In this document: positions 25,425 through 35,316 of the stretch, in pieces
How the letters are laid out: the number at the start of each line of letters is the position of its first letter
How positions within the stretch are numbered: the stretch's first letter is position 1
Assembly: GCF_013133775.1 (NCBI RefSeq)
Contig: NZ_JABGBO010000006.1
Span: 62,001-126,000 of the forward strand
Reading direction: 5' to 3'
From: Pelistega europaea
GTDB lineage: Bacteria; Pseudomonadota; Gammaproteobacteria; Burkholderiales; Burkholderiaceae_B
Length of the DNA: 64,000 bases
Program-made: the position numbers and the translations under genes
The notes under the pieces: generated by a model
What the model was told of the DNA's origin: nothing
The model's database searches: none
What the model saw: only the letters and a program-made list of their open reading frames with translations

Positions 25425-26978
25425 CTATTTCACTTTTGGTGTAGTAATCAGAGGCAGATAAATGTCTACCTGGAGTCCACCTGATGCTGTCTGGTTAAGA
25501 GCCAAGTTACCTTGATGAGCATGCACGATGGTATCCACAAGTGCCAGTCCTAGTCCTACACTACCTGTTTTGGTTCGTGCAGAGTCAAGACGAGAGAATG
25601 CACGTAGAGCTTCCTCACGACGCTCTGGAGGGATTCCTTTGCCATGGTCAGCAACACTGATATACGCCATATCCTTGTGCTTGGTTAGAGAAATTTCTAC
25701 AGGAGGTTCTCCATGTTTAAGAGCATTACCGATGAGATTATCTAGTAGACGTCCTAGCGCTAGCGTATCAGCAGAAATCCAAAGAGGATGCTGGGTGAGT
25801 TCCTTGAGAACAATGTCCTTGCTTGCTTCCCCCCAGGCATTGACACGCTCATCAATCCATTTGTTAAGGTTAAGCGGTTGAAAATTGTAGCGAGTAGGAT
25901 CAGAGCCTCTGACATAGGAAATGAACTGCTCAATAATATTTTGCATTTCCTGAACGTCGTTGCTCATACCTTGTTTGAGGTGTTCATCATCCGTCATTTC
26001 AAGACGTAGTCGCATACGAGCAAGAGGTCCCTTGAGATCATGTGGTAGACCTGCAAGTAAGGTTTGTTGTACTGTCTTGGCTTGCTCAAGGGAATTGAGC
26101 ATAGCATTGAAACGCTCACCTAGTACCCGAGTTTCATAAGGGCCAGCAGGTACTACTTTAGCATGAACGCCTTGGGCAAGTTTGTCCGCAGATTGACTTA
26201 ATCGCATCAAAGGAGTAGTAATTTGCCATCCAAAATACCCTGCAATAAGCAATAACAAGGAGGTCATGGCAATCCATGCAAACAAGAAAATGCTGGCATC
26301 CACAGGCTCAATATCATCTAGAGGAATGATTAACCATTCTTTAATTAAAGTGTTGTTATAAGGGTTGTACTCTGGCAACAAAGATAAATACATCAAAGGG
26401 ACATTGTTGCGTTGAGAAATACCTACTCTGGTACCATCATCCAATAATTGATTAACCCGAGCAATAAGATTGTGCAAATCTTTACGAATCATAGGAGCTT
26501 CGGAAAGATCAAAACTTTCATTAAGAGTTCTGGAGAATTTTTCCGTACTAGAAAGCTCAGGAGTAACCCGTTCTTTAAGATGAGGGAAAATATGATGGAT
26601 TGCCGGTGGCGGGGGAGGGCGACGTGAAGGAAACTCAGGTATATCAGCAAGAGGACGACTTTGCAGATGGTCCTCAAAAAAGAAGCGAGGGGATAGATTA
26701 CCTTGGAGTAATTGTTGACGCGTCCACAAATTCCACTTGCCTCGGGAGGCTATTTTGATAAATTCAGAGCGTTGCTCTGGAGGAAGCAGTGTCACAGCAG
26801 AACGAATAATCTTGATAGTGGTCGTGATATGCCCGGCCACCACATCTTCGAGGAATTTTTCCTTAAGAAAATTACCAGTGTATAACCCCGTACCCTGAAC
26901 CAAGATGATAGTACCAAACATCATCAATAGAATCTGGGTACGGATATTAAGAGGAAAAATCCTAAATTTTTTCATCAT
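25425..26978 (-). CDS. Sensor histidine kinase, EnvZ-like
   Basis: A 517-residue membrane kinase. One N-terminal span (about 13-33), a periplasmic domain of about 190 residues with an unusual proline run (RRPPPPP near 120), a second span (about 229-250), HAMP, then DHp with phosphoacceptor H313 in LPHDLKGPL and the catalytic domain (LIGNALKHG, DHGKGIP, GSVGLGLALV). It pairs with the OmpR-like regulator upstream through a TGATG overlap, which decides the start. The extended periplasmic part is larger than in E. coli EnvZ, so the stimulus may differ. Targets are not visible in the window. Confidence 0.88.
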   Translation of the reverse strand: MMKKFRIFPLNIRTQILLMMFGTIILVQGTGLYTGNFLKEKFLEDVVAGHITTTIKIIRSAVTLLPPEQRSEFIKIASRGKWNLWTRQQLLQGNLSPRFFFEDHLQSRPLADIPEFPSRRPPPPPAIHHIFPHLKERVTPELSSTEKFSRTLNESFDLSEAPMIRKDLHNLIARVNQLLDDGTRVGISQRNNVPLMYLSLLPEYNPYNNTLIKEWLIIPLDDIEPVDASIFLFAWIAMTSLLLLIAGYFGWQITTPLMRLSQSADKLAQGVHAKVVPAGPYETRVLGERFNAMLNSLEQAKTVQQTLLAGLPHDLKGPLARMRLRLEMTDDEHLKQGMSNDVQEMQNIIEQFISYVRGSDPTRYNFQPLNLNKWIDERVNAWGEASKDIVLKELTQHPLWISADTLALGRLLDNLIGNALKHGEPPVEISLTKHKDMAYISVADHGKGIPPERREEALRAFSRLDSARTKTGSVGLGLALVDTIVHAHQGNLALNQTASGGLQVDIYLPLITTPKVK

Positions 26979-27688
26979 CACGCATTAGGAGAGAATCGAT
27001 AACCAATACCCCAAACGGTTTGAATCCAGCGAGGATCTTTAGGATCATCTTCTAGTGCACGACGTAGACGCAATATAGCAATATCAATCGCACGATCGTT
27101 GCGTTCGCCCTCGTCATCGTCACGAGCGAGTGCTAACAATTTTTCGCGAGAAAGAGGTTTGCTAGGATTCTTGACAAAAGCCTCGAGCAGGTTAATCTCG
27201 CCACCAGTGAGTTTTACGACCTCATCACCTTTGAAGAGTTGACGCTTAGCAGGGTCAAAAGTGAAAGGTCCGAAATGAATAGGTACTTCTTTGATAAGGC
27301 TGGATGGCCCTTTCTTGCGACGTAGCACCGCTTCAATACGAGCTAACAGTTCGCGTGGATCAAAAGGCTTGCCGATATAATCATCTACACCACCATCTAA
27401 ACCGGTAATGCGATCAATGGTCTCATCGCGTCCAGTGAGCATGATGATGGGGATGTCCTCGTTTTGTTTGCGAAGATCCTTGCACATCTCGACACCATCA
27501 CCACTAGGGAGCATGCGATCCAGTACAATGAGATCGGGGCTGAACTTGGTGATGCGTTGGAATAAATCATTACAATCCTCAACTAGCAGAGTATCGTAAC
27601 CATGACGGTTAAGATACTGTGCCAATAAGAGGCGTAAATCTGGGTCGTCATCGACGACCATAATCTTGGTAAGTGGTTTTGTATTCAT
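26978..27688 (-). CDS. ompR: OmpR-family response regulator
   Basis: A 236-residue regulator with a receiver domain (acidic pocket VVDDDPD near residue 12, phosphoacceptor D57 in LIVLDRMLP, conserved T in MLTGRD, K in YIGKPF) and a winged-helix DNA-binding domain (LTGGEINLLEAFV, RAIDIAILRLRRALEDDP, VWGIGYRF). These are OmpR landmarks. It is the first gene of the two-component pair and overlaps the kinase gene. The symbol is given by resemblance; which genes it controls is unknown. Confidence 0.9.
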   Translation of the reverse strand: MNTKPLTKIMVVDDDPDLRLLLAQYLNRHGYDTLLVEDCNDLFQRITKFSPDLIVLDRMLPSGDGVEMCKDLRKQNEDIPIIMLTGRDETIDRITGLDGGVDDYIGKPFDPRELLARIEAVLRRKKGPSSLIKEVPIHFGPFTFDPAKRQLFKGDEVVKLTGGEINLLEAFVKNPSKPLSREKLLALARDDDEGERNDRAIDIAILRLRRALEDDPKDPRWIQTVWGIGYRFSPNA

Positions 27689-27746
27689 AGTGAGCTTATC
27701 ATAACAAACTATTTACAAGGAAAAAATGCCAAGAAATAGGTTGAAA

Positions 27747-28532
27747 TTAGTTTGCAGAGGTACCCGCTGAAGGATCCACTGGAGTTACATCAAAAGAACG
27801 AAAACCAATGACTTTACGTGTTTGTGTATCAACAACTTTTACCTCTACTTTTTGAGGGGTTAGTGTTGATTTTGTAAGCGAGGCTTGTCCTTGTAAACGC
27901 ACATATTCGTTGGCGGTAATAGCAAGGGGTGCTAGTTGTTCAAAACCGCGATTACCATTGCGATATACCCCTGTTGTTGTGATTTCAACCCTAGCAGGGA
28001 TGTCAGCAGCAGTTGCATCGCTTTTAGTCATGATTAACTCATAGTTTAACTTGCCGATGCTGCCTTGGAAATTGCCAAGACGGATGCCTACTGGCGTGTT
28101 ATTAGGGTCAGGAGGAAGGTTTTTGATGACTTCTTGAATATGTGCGTTATTACTTGCAGAGGCCCCACTGTCTTGGGTAGCGATACCACCTGAAGATGAA
28201 GTTCCTGCAGCAGAATCTCCTGCAACAACAGGCTGTAATTGTTTAATAGTCTCTTTGGCTTGATTAATGGCTAATTTGGCCTCGTCAAGTTGTTGTTGCA
28301 AAGCATTTTTCTCTTGAGTGAGGTTGTTAATAGTTGTCTGTAAACGATTGCCTTCTTCTAGACTAAGGTGTTGAGGGCCATAGTTTGTTTGTAGAAACCA
28401 AAAACCACCTCCGCCAATAATCACACCAGCAAGAAAAGTGATTAACCAACGCGGCATTCTGCGACCGCGACGATAGCTAGAACCATAAACGGATGGACTA
28501 AAAATAACTTGTTTTTTTGATGATCCAAACAT
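27747..28532 (-). CDS. Membrane-anchored coiled-coil protein of unknown function
   Basis: A 261-residue protein I cannot assign with certainty. A basic cytoplasmic N-terminus (YRRGRRMPRW) precedes one membrane span (about 29-48, Gly-rich), a periplasmic coiled coil (about 55-100, NNLTQEKNALQQQLDEAKLA), a Ser/Gly/Ala linker (about 105-130), and a C-terminal domain with alternating beta-like segments ending in a VIGFRSFDVTP strand. The start at 28532 has AAAGGT upstream. Similar short anchored coiled-coil proteins occur in Burkholderiales and are usually annotated as hypothetical. It lies before ompR on the same strand, with a 58-bp gap. Confidence 0.75.
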   Translation of the reverse strand: MFGSSKKQVIFSPSVYGSSYRRGRRMPRWLITFLAGVIIGGGGFWFLQTNYGPQHLSLEEGNRLQTTINNLTQEKNALQQQLDEAKLAINQAKETIKQLQPVVAGDSAAGTSSSGGIATQDSGASASNNAHIQEVIKNLPPDPNNTPVGIRLGNFQGSIGKLNYELIMTKSDATAADIPARVEITTTGVYRNGNRGFEQLAPLAITANEYVRLQGQASLTKSTLTPQKVEVKVVDTQTRKVIGFRSFDVTPVDPSAGTSAN

Positions 28533-28631
28533 GAAAAACCTTTTTAAATACAAAATTAACATCAAGATAGCACAACAACAAGATAGGCTATCGTTGGGTT
28601 AAGGACAACTTGTGAGGCGAAGAATTTGCCT

Positions 28632-29363
28632 TTAATTTTGTGGATGGTGACGTAATTGCTGATCCAACAAAGCAAGGCGTTCTGGTGTGCCCACATCTGT
28701 CCATTGACCCGTGTAATGTGCTCCTAGCACTTGCTGTGCTTGCATTTCACGGCGTAGTAATGGAGCTAGTTTAGCAAAAGTTTGCTTGCCAATGTCTGCA
28801 AATAGCTGTGGTTGGTAAATTCCAATACCAGCAAAGGTGAGCTTAACAGGCATGTTTGCATTGGATTTTCCTGTTTTTTCTAGGTCAGATGATACGATTC
28901 CTGCTGTATCTAGATAAAAATCTCCCTCAATATGGTGGTCGGGATTATTGACGAGGAGTAGCCATGCTGATTTTTGGTGCTGTTCAAGCTGATTTATATG
29001 TGCCTGTGTTTCTATCGGGTTCCAATCGCACCAGATGTCACCGTTGATAACCAAAAAAGGTTTATTACCTAGTAAGGGGAGTGCATTAGCAATACCCCCA
29101 GCGGTTTCTAATCCTCCTGGTCCCTCTGGAGAATAGTGAATCTCTACGCCAAATTGAGAACCATCTCCCAGTATTTCTGGGAATTTATGGCCCAACCAGG
29201 CATGATTGATGACAATGCGACGAATCCCAGCTTGGGCAAGCCTTTCAATATGCCATACAATCAAGGGTTTATTACCTACTGCTAGTAGAGGCTTGGGAAG
29301 CGTATCGGTGAGTGGGCGCATGCGCTCGCCACGCCCAGCAGCGAGAATCATTGCAGTTATCAA
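28632..29363 (-). CDS. murU: N-acetylmuramate alpha-1-phosphate uridylyltransferase
   Basis: A 243-residue nucleotidyltransferase with the signature LAAGRGERMRPLTDTLPKPLL at the N-terminus and the metal-binding NGDIWCD near residue 110. With AmgK it forms the anabolic murein-recycling shortcut: MurNAc is phosphorylated at C1 and then uridylylated to UDP-MurNAc, bypassing de novo synthesis and contributing to fosfomycin tolerance in pseudomonads. The gene overlaps amgK by 4 bases (ATGA). The partnership makes the MurU assignment much stronger than a generic sugar nucleotidyltransferase call. Confidence 0.88.
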   Translation of the reverse strand: MITAMILAAGRGERMRPLTDTLPKPLLAVGNKPLIVWHIERLAQAGIRRIVINHAWLGHKFPEILGDGSQFGVEIHYSPEGPGGLETAGGIANALPLLGNKPFLVINGDIWCDWNPIETQAHINQLEQHQKSAWLLLVNNPDHHIEGDFYLDTAGIVSSDLEKTGKSNANMPVKLTFAGIGIYQPQLFADIGKQTFAKLAPLLRREMQAQQVLGAHYTGQWTDVGTPERLALLDQQLRHHPQN

Positions 29364-30397
29364 AATGTATACCCCACTTTTTGTTCGATATTATCTAGAC
29401 GGTCTAGAATGCGTAGGAGAGGTTTAAAGGCGATATAACGAGTAGCTACTTGACGAACATAAGTATTGACTCTTGGCATATGATCAAGATAGTGCTTTTT
29501 ATTATCACGAATTGCTAAACGGGCAAATACCCCTAAAATGCGTAGATTTCGTTGTAATCCCATAAACTCATAATTAACATGAAAATCAGCGAAATCTTCA
29601 GGAACAGGGAGTTGTGCGGCTTTAGCCATCTGCCAATAACGAATTGCCCAATCCAATTGTTGTGGTTCTTCCCATGTGGTGCGAGCATCCATGACCAATG
29701 AAACTAAATCATAGGAAATAGGTCCAAGAAGGGCATCTTGAAAATCAATAATCCCTGGGTTCTTGCCATGAGCCTCATCACATAACATTAGGTTAGGAGA
29801 GTGGTAATCCCGGTGAACAAAAACCTTGGCTTCCTTGTCATTGTGATTGGTTAGAAACTCAAAGACTTGAGTCAACTGTTGTTTCTCTTGCTCAGTTAAG
29901 GTAGTGTGGTGGTATTGTTGGATGTACCATTCATCGAACAAGGCTAACTCAGCTAGTAGACGCGCCTTGTCGTAAATCGGTAAATCACTAGCATCTGCTT
30001 TTTGCATATCGACTAAGGCCGCCAAAGCTTCACGATAGATATGCTGTAGTTGTGCATCTTCAATAGGTTGTTGGAGGCGTTGATAGTAGGTCTGATTTCC
30101 AAGATCGCTTAAGAGCAAAAAGCCATCTTCTAGGTTTTTTTCTAAAATAGCAGGGGTATTTAATCCTACCGCACGTAACTTATTTGCGATTTGTATAAAT
30201 GGGAGACAATCCTCATGTGCGGGAGGGGCATCCATGATGATAAGACTTTGCGCCCCCGTATCTACGCGGAAATAGCGGCGAAAACTCGCATCGCTAGAGG
30301 CTGGGCGTAGGGTATTAGAATCAATCTGATATTTATCAGAAAAGGAGTTTAACCAAGTTTTTAATGCATCAAGGCGAACGTCAGTATGGATAGACAT
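29360..30397 (-). CDS. amgK: N-acetylmuramate/N-acetylglucosamine kinase
   Basis: A 345-residue aminoglycoside-phosphotransferase-fold kinase. The catalytic loop VHRDYHSPNLML and the metal-binding IDFQDALLGP are clear. AmgK phosphorylates MurNAc (and GlcNAc) at the anomeric position, feeding MurU encoded directly downstream with a 4-base overlap. It is divergent from lptD, as in Pseudomonas and many other Proteobacteria; the 133-bp gap must hold both promoters. Length is typical. Confidence 0.9.
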   Translation of the reverse strand: MSIHTDVRLDALKTWLNSFSDKYQIDSNTLRPASSDASFRRYFRVDTGAQSLIIMDAPPAHEDCLPFIQIANKLRAVGLNTPAILEKNLEDGFLLLSDLGNQTYYQRLQQPIEDAQLQHIYREALAALVDMQKADASDLPIYDKARLLAELALFDEWYIQQYHHTTLTEQEKQQLTQVFEFLTNHNDKEAKVFVHRDYHSPNLMLCDEAHGKNPGIIDFQDALLGPISYDLVSLVMDARTTWEEPQQLDWAIRYWQMAKAAQLPVPEDFADFHVNYEFMGLQRNLRILGVFARLAIRDNKKHYLDHMPRVNTYVRQVATRYIAFKPLLRILDRLDNIEQKVGYTF

Positions 30398-30530
30398 AAA
30401 ACTATTTTATAATGATAGGTTGAGTTTGAATAAAATTATTATTTTAGACCTGAAAACTAACCCTGAAAAGAGATTTTGCTATTGTTGAATACAAAATCCT
30501 TTTGGATACTTTGCTTTATGGATTGTAGTT

Positions 30531-32945
30531 GTGAGTAAAAAATTAGGTTTATCTTTCCTACTGGTAACTGCTGTGGCTCATGCACAGTCAATTGATGTGC
30601 ATGGTATTGGCCATGCTGGGACTGTACGCTTGCAAGAAAGCCCATTACTTACACTGGGCAACTATAACGAAGATGAGGTGACTACCTTTACTGACAGTGC
30701 AAAGCTGGACATTCTTGATAATACTAATCAAGTGCAGCTATCAGGGGATGCTCAAGTACGACGGCCTGACGCTATCCTTAAGGGGGACAACATTATTTAC
30801 AATCGTGAAACAGGTGAGGTACAGGCACAGGGTCATGCACGCATGTTACGTGAAGGTACACTGGTCACCTCCCCAGGACTAAAGTTTAATGTCAACACCA
30901 AAACAGGGCGTATGGAGTCGCCAGTCTATCGTTTGCAAAGTGGTGGGGCAGGCAATGCTGGTTATGCAGAGGCCATTGATGATAACCACCTGCGACTTGG
31001 TGATGCTATCTACTCTGGTTGTCAGTGTGATAATAAGTTTTGGTATATTAAGTCGGAAAAAGTTGATATTTACGATGATGAAAACGAGGGTATAGCTCGA
31101 AATGGTACCCTTTATATTAAGGGCATTCCTGTCCTTTGGTCGCCCTATTTGACGTTTCCTGTTAAGCGTGAAAAGAAAACAGGTTGGTTGGCTCCATCCT
31201 TTACCTCAACCTCTAATAGTGGCCTAGGTTTATCACTACCTTATTTTATCAATTTGGCCCCTAATTACGACCTTACATTAACCCCTCAAGTTTACAGTAA
31301 ACGTGGCTGGATGATGGGAGGTGAGTTCCGCTATTTGATGCCAAGTTATAGTGGGCAATTGAGTGGTACGTATATGACCAAAGACCGTAAACTTGATGAA
31401 AAACGCTGGTCTGTTAATTGGACACATCGTCAAAGTTTGGGTACTGTAGCTGGGCTTAAATTAGATTTAAACATTGATGTTCACGGGGTATCTGATCCTG
31501 ATTATTACCGTGATTTTGACTCGGTTGCTGTTGCAAATCGTGCTGATAGGTCTTATCTCTCAAAGAGTGCATACCTTACTTTTAGTGGATATAAATACTG
31601 GTCAGGCTATTTGTTATGGCAAAAATATCAAGGCCTACACGACTTATCTGGTAGCAGTCCCAGCTATTACTACCAGTATGAACGTGAACCAGAGCTTATG
31701 GTAAGAGGGGCTATCTTTGATTGGAATGGCTTTGACGTTAGTATGCAGAATACGATTACACGGTTTACTTATCCCAAAGATAGGACCTATGCAAATAGTG
31801 TTGGATATACCAACACTAATGGGATTACTCATGTAGATGGCACCCGCTATGTGTCTTATACACAGGTCAGCTATCCTATTATTCGTGCTGGATGGTATGT
31901 CACACCTAAGTTAGGGTTGCATGCTTCACACTATACCACTAATTGGTACAAGCAATATGGTAATACCTTTACCAGTGTGGCAGGGACTCAATATCGATCG
32001 TTATCTCGAGTCTTACCTATCGCATCGTTAGATGCAGGTATGACGTTTGAGCGTACCACTACCTTATTTGGTAAACCGCGGATCCAGACCTTGGAGCCTC
32101 GTATTTATTACCTCTATATTCCTTACACAAACCAAGATGATCTCCCAATTTACGATACGGCACCTAGTCAGTTTAACTTTGGTACCGCTTTTTCTGAAAA
32201 TGTGTATTCGGGCGGTTGGGATCGCATTAATGATGCAAATCAGGTGACATTAGGTTTGACCTCACGATGGCTTGATATGGACTCTGGCAAGGAACGTATG
32301 GTTGTTCAACTCGCACAGAAGTTTTATTTCAAGCGGCAGCGAGTTTATTTGAGTCAAAGTGAGCGCCGTCGTGAAGAGAGTCGCTCTGAATTCTTGGCTA
32401 ACCTCTCTGTGGCTGTGACAGATAAACTGAATATAGAAGTAGGGACTCAGTTAAACACTTATTCACGCAAAGTGGCACAAACCTATGAGACAATTCGTTG
32501 GTTTCCCAAGCGGCTAGCCTCCATCTCATTGACACACCGTTATCAGCAAGATCCATTCTACTATACAAATGCTAGTGGCTCACAAATCTTTTATCCTTAT
32601 CAGTTAGCTGGGAAAAATACCTTTAGTCTAGCTGGACAATGGCCAATTACTAAGAATCTATACGCTGTGGGACGATACGACTATTCAATCAAAGAACGAC
32701 GCTCCACTCAGTCTATTTTGGGGCTGGAATATAAAGGGGATTGTTGTTGGACAGGGCGTGTTGTTTTCCAACGTTATGCAGTTTCTAAGCAAAAAACCAA
32801 TACTTCTTTATTTTTTCAGTTAGAATTAACTGGTTTAGGTGCAGTGGGTTCCAATCCGATGAGTGTGTTAAGGGATAGTATCCCTGGCTATCAGTCGGTT
32901 AAAGATCCTGCTCCTGTTCAATCTCCTTTTGAAAGGTACGAATAA
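30531..32945 (+). CDS. lptD: LPS-assembly protein LptD
   Basis: An 804-residue outer-membrane protein that inserts lipopolysaccharide into the outer leaflet together with LptE. An 18-residue signal peptide (to AVAHA) precedes the periplasmic beta-taco (LSGDAQVRRPDAILKGDNI) and the large barrel. Signature segments are KGIPVLWSPYLTFPVKREKK and TGWLAPSF. Two Cys pairs are available for the disulfides that control assembly: C337-type C in YSGCQCD near residue 164 and CCW near 740. The start is GTG; no in-frame ATG lies upstream. surA follows after 2 bp. Confidence 0.95.
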   Translation: MSKKLGLSFLLVTAVAHAQSIDVHGIGHAGTVRLQESPLLTLGNYNEDEVTTFTDSAKLDILDNTNQVQLSGDAQVRRPDAILKGDNIIYNRETGEVQAQGHARMLREGTLVTSPGLKFNVNTKTGRMESPVYRLQSGGAGNAGYAEAIDDNHLRLGDAIYSGCQCDNKFWYIKSEKVDIYDDENEGIARNGTLYIKGIPVLWSPYLTFPVKREKKTGWLAPSFTSTSNSGLGLSLPYFINLAPNYDLTLTPQVYSKRGWMMGGEFRYLMPSYSGQLSGTYMTKDRKLDEKRWSVNWTHRQSLGTVAGLKLDLNIDVHGVSDPDYYRDFDSVAVANRADRSYLSKSAYLTFSGYKYWSGYLLWQKYQGLHDLSGSSPSYYYQYEREPELMVRGAIFDWNGFDVSMQNTITRFTYPKDRTYANSVGYTNTNGITHVDGTRYVSYTQVSYPIIRAGWYVTPKLGLHASHYTTNWYKQYGNTFTSVAGTQYRSLSRVLPIASLDAGMTFERTTTLFGKPRIQTLEPRIYYLYIPYTNQDDLPIYDTAPSQFNFGTAFSENVYSGGWDRINDANQVTLGLTSRWLDMDSGKERMVVQLAQKFYFKRQRVYLSQSERRREESRSEFLANLSVAVTDKLNIEVGTQLNTYSRKVAQTYETIRWFPKRLASISLTHRYQQDPFYYTNASGSQIFYPYQLAGKNTFSLAGQWPITKNLYAVGRYDYSIKERRSTQSILGLEYKGDCCWTGRVVFQRYAVSKQKTNTSLFFQLELTGLGAVGSNPMSVLRDSIPGYQSVKDPAPVQSPFERYE

Positions 32946-32947
32946 CG

Positions 32948-34429
32948 ATGCAATACTCAAAAACATGGTTAAAAATCGCTTTAATAGCTTTGCCTGGGCT
33001 TGTTCTTACTGCACCAGAGGCGTTGGCTGCAAAAGCAACACATAAGGTAACAAAACAGCGCCAAGGTACTTTTGCTGATGGTATTGCCGCTGTTGTAAAT
33101 ACAGACATTATCACCATGAAGCAATTAGATAGCCGCATGAGAGCGATGGAGGTGTCTGGTAATCCCGTATCTAAGGAGGAGGCTTTATCCCTATTAATTG
33201 ATGAGCATTTGATGAATTCTCAAGCTGAACAACTGGGAATTCGTGTTACACAAGAGAGATTAAGAGATGTGCTCAATGGCATCGCACAGGAAAATGGCAT
33301 GACTCTTGAGCAATTACAACAAGCAGCAAAGCAACATGGTATTAATTGGGATGACTATGTTGCTAACATGGCAGAACAAGTACGCATGGAAGACCTTCGT
33401 TCTCAAGTTGTGCAGTCTAGAGTCCATGTGAGTGAGTTCGATGTAAAGGCTTTTCTAGCACAACATCCGACAGGTATGTATCCTGAGTACAAGAAAAATG
33501 TAGTAAGCCAACCTCGTTATGAAAAACGTGAGGTGATTGAACGTTCATTTGACCCTAAAGCGGTGGCGTTTCAACATATCTATATCCGAGTACCAGAAGG
33601 GGCAAGCGATGAAGAAGTTGCAGCAGCCAAGAAAAAGGCCGATGAGGCATTGGCTAAGATTCGCCGTGGTGCCAGCTTTGCTAGTGTCGCACGTCAATAT
33701 TCAGATGGTGCTGAAGCGAAAAATGGTGGTGACTTGGGTATCCGCATGAATGAGGATTGGCCAGAGCTTTTCATGGCTGTCACTAAGAAAGTCCGTGATG
33801 GAGGCACTACGGGTGTATTTAAAGCTTCCAATGGTTTCCATATTTTGAGAGTTGTCGAACGTCGTGGTATTGTGAATGAACAACGTAAAGTGGTTAATGT
33901 GCGTTTGCCAGACCCACCGCAAGCACAGTTAACTCCGCGTGAGCAAGCCGCACGTCATGATGGTCCTGTAGAAGTGACTGATACGCATGTACGTCATATT
34001 CTCATTCGTGTGACACCAGTATTTTCTGATGCTCAAGCTAAAGCTAAAATTGATGACATCTATCAAAAACTGCAATCAGGTCAGCAGTTTGCAGATTTGG
34101 CAGAGAAGTATTCACAAGATTCTTCTGCTCCTCTAGGTGGGGATATTGGTTGGGTAACACCAGGACAGTCTGACCCTGCTTTTGAACAAGCAATGGCAAG
34201 TTTGCAACCAGGGCAAGTAAGTGCACCCGTACGTAGTAAGTTCGGTTGGCATATTCTTGAAGTATTAGACCGTCGCACAGAGGATAAACAGGCTAGCATT
34301 CGCCACGATTTGGCATATGAAACGCTTTATCAAGAACAAGCACAACATGTGTTGCAAGATTGGTTAAGTCAGTTGCGTAGCCAAGCCTATATTGATAATC
34401 GCTTAACTGGTCAGACCAATCGTAAATAA
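32948..34429 (+). CDS. surA: Periplasmic chaperone/peptidyl-prolyl isomerase SurA
   Basis: A 493-residue outer-membrane-protein chaperone. A signal peptide (cleavage near EALA, residue 27) is followed by the N-terminal SurA domain (AAVVNTDIITMKQLDSRM), parvulin domain 1 (about 195-310, AFQHIYIRVPEGASDEEV), parvulin domain 2 (about 345-450, DTHVRHILIRVTP and LGGDIGWVTPGQSDP) and the C-terminal helix. It is longer than E. coli SurA (428), mainly through a charged linker before the first parvulin domain. It delivers barrel proteins such as its neighbour LptD to BAM, and the lptD-surA order is conserved. Confidence 0.94.
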   Translation: MQYSKTWLKIALIALPGLVLTAPEALAAKATHKVTKQRQGTFADGIAAVVNTDIITMKQLDSRMRAMEVSGNPVSKEEALSLLIDEHLMNSQAEQLGIRVTQERLRDVLNGIAQENGMTLEQLQQAAKQHGINWDDYVANMAEQVRMEDLRSQVVQSRVHVSEFDVKAFLAQHPTGMYPEYKKNVVSQPRYEKREVIERSFDPKAVAFQHIYIRVPEGASDEEVAAAKKKADEALAKIRRGASFASVARQYSDGAEAKNGGDLGIRMNEDWPELFMAVTKKVRDGGTTGVFKASNGFHILRVVERRGIVNEQRKVVNVRLPDPPQAQLTPREQAARHDGPVEVTDTHVRHILIRVTPVFSDAQAKAKIDDIYQKLQSGQQFADLAEKYSQDSSAPLGGDIGWVTPGQSDPAFEQAMASLQPGQVSAPVRSKFGWHILEVLDRRTEDKQASIRHDLAYETLYQEQAQHVLQDWLSQLRSQAYIDNRLTGQTNRK

Positions 34430-34452
34430 TAAGCTGTTATCAGGCGTAAGTT

Positions 34453-34506
34453 CCTCTTTAGCAAGAAGAGGCAATAAAACAGGGTAGTGCGATAGTGTGC
34501 TACCCT
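34453..34506 (+). promoter_or_regulatory. Two hairpins between surA and rsmA
   Basis: CCTCTT (34453-34458) pairs with AAGAGG (34466-34471), and AGGGTAG (34481-34487) pairs with CTACCCT (34500-34506). Neither is followed by a T tract. The second ends 7-22 bp before the candidate rsmA starts, so it could affect rsmA translation or mark the end of the surA message. Confidence 0.35.
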
Positions 34507-34527
34507 ATTTATATGGATAAATCATTA

Positions 34528-35316
34528 ATGGCACATAAAGCACGTAAACGTTTTGGTCAGCATTTTTTGACAGATCAAAGTATTCCTGATGCAATTGTAC
34601 GAGCAATTAACCCAGAAAAGGATGATATGGTCATCGAAATTGGTCCGGGTTTATCTGCCTTGACTGCTCCATTATTAACGCATTTACAGCATTTAACAGT
34701 GGTAGAAATTGACCGTGATTTGGCGCATCGTTTACGAAATCACTATAGTCCCAAACAATTAACGGTGATAGAGGCTGATGCATTAACCGTGGACTTTACC
34801 CAGTTTGGGAGTAGTGTGCGTATAGTGGGAAATCTACCTTACAATATCTCAAGTCCTCTACTGTTTCATTTAATGCAGGCAGCAGATTATGTGCGAGACC
34901 AGCATTTTATGCTCCAAAAAGAAGTCATTGACCGTATGGTGGCCAAACCAGGAGAGTCTGATTATGGTCGTTTGTCAGTGATGCTACAGACACGCTATAA
35001 GATGGAGTCGCTCTTTGATGTACCCCCAGAGTGTTTTGATCCTCCCCCCAGAGTGATGTCGGCTGTGGTGCGTATGGTGCCACTGGGGGCAGATAGACCT
35101 CAGGCAAAAGATACTGCTATGTTTGAACGTTTGGTAACTCAGGCATTTAGCCAACGTCGTAAGATGCTGCGAGGCTCTCTCAAAGAATGGGGAATTGATT
35201 GGGAGGGGCTAGCCATTCCAGAAACCGCACGTGCAGAGGAATTAGGCGTTGCAGACTTTATTAAGATAGCTGATTATTGTGCTGAGAAGTCAGCGAGCAG
35301 TACAACAAAAATCTAA
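34528..35316 (+). CDS. rsmA: 16S rRNA dimethyladenosine transferase
   Basis: A 262-residue (from the chosen start) SAM-dependent methyltransferase that dimethylates two adjacent adenosines in the 3' hairpin of 16S rRNA. The N-terminal [13 protein letters not shown] is diagnostic, motif I is [10 protein letters not shown] and the catalytic motif is [12 protein letters not shown]. Homologs begin just before the KARKRFGQ segment, so ATG 34528 is preferred; an ATG at 34513 and a GTG at 34495 are in frame, and none has a strong ribosome binding site. It follows lptD-surA as in many Proteobacteria, although pdxA, often found between, is absent. Its last four bases overlap the convergent glycerate kinase gene. 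Confidence 0.93.
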   Translation: MAHKARKRFGQHFLTDQSIPDAIVRAINPEKDDMVIEIGPGLSALTAPLLTHLQHLTVVEIDRDLAHRLRNHYSPKQLTVIEADALTVDFTQFGSSVRIVGNLPYNISSPLLFHLMQAADYVRDQHFMLQKEVIDRMVAKPGESDYGRLSVMLQTRYKMESLFDVPPECFDPPPRVMSAVVRMVPLGADRPQAKDTAMFERLVTQAFSQRRKMLRGSLKEWGIDWEGLAIPETARAEELGVADFIKIADYCAEKSASSTTKI

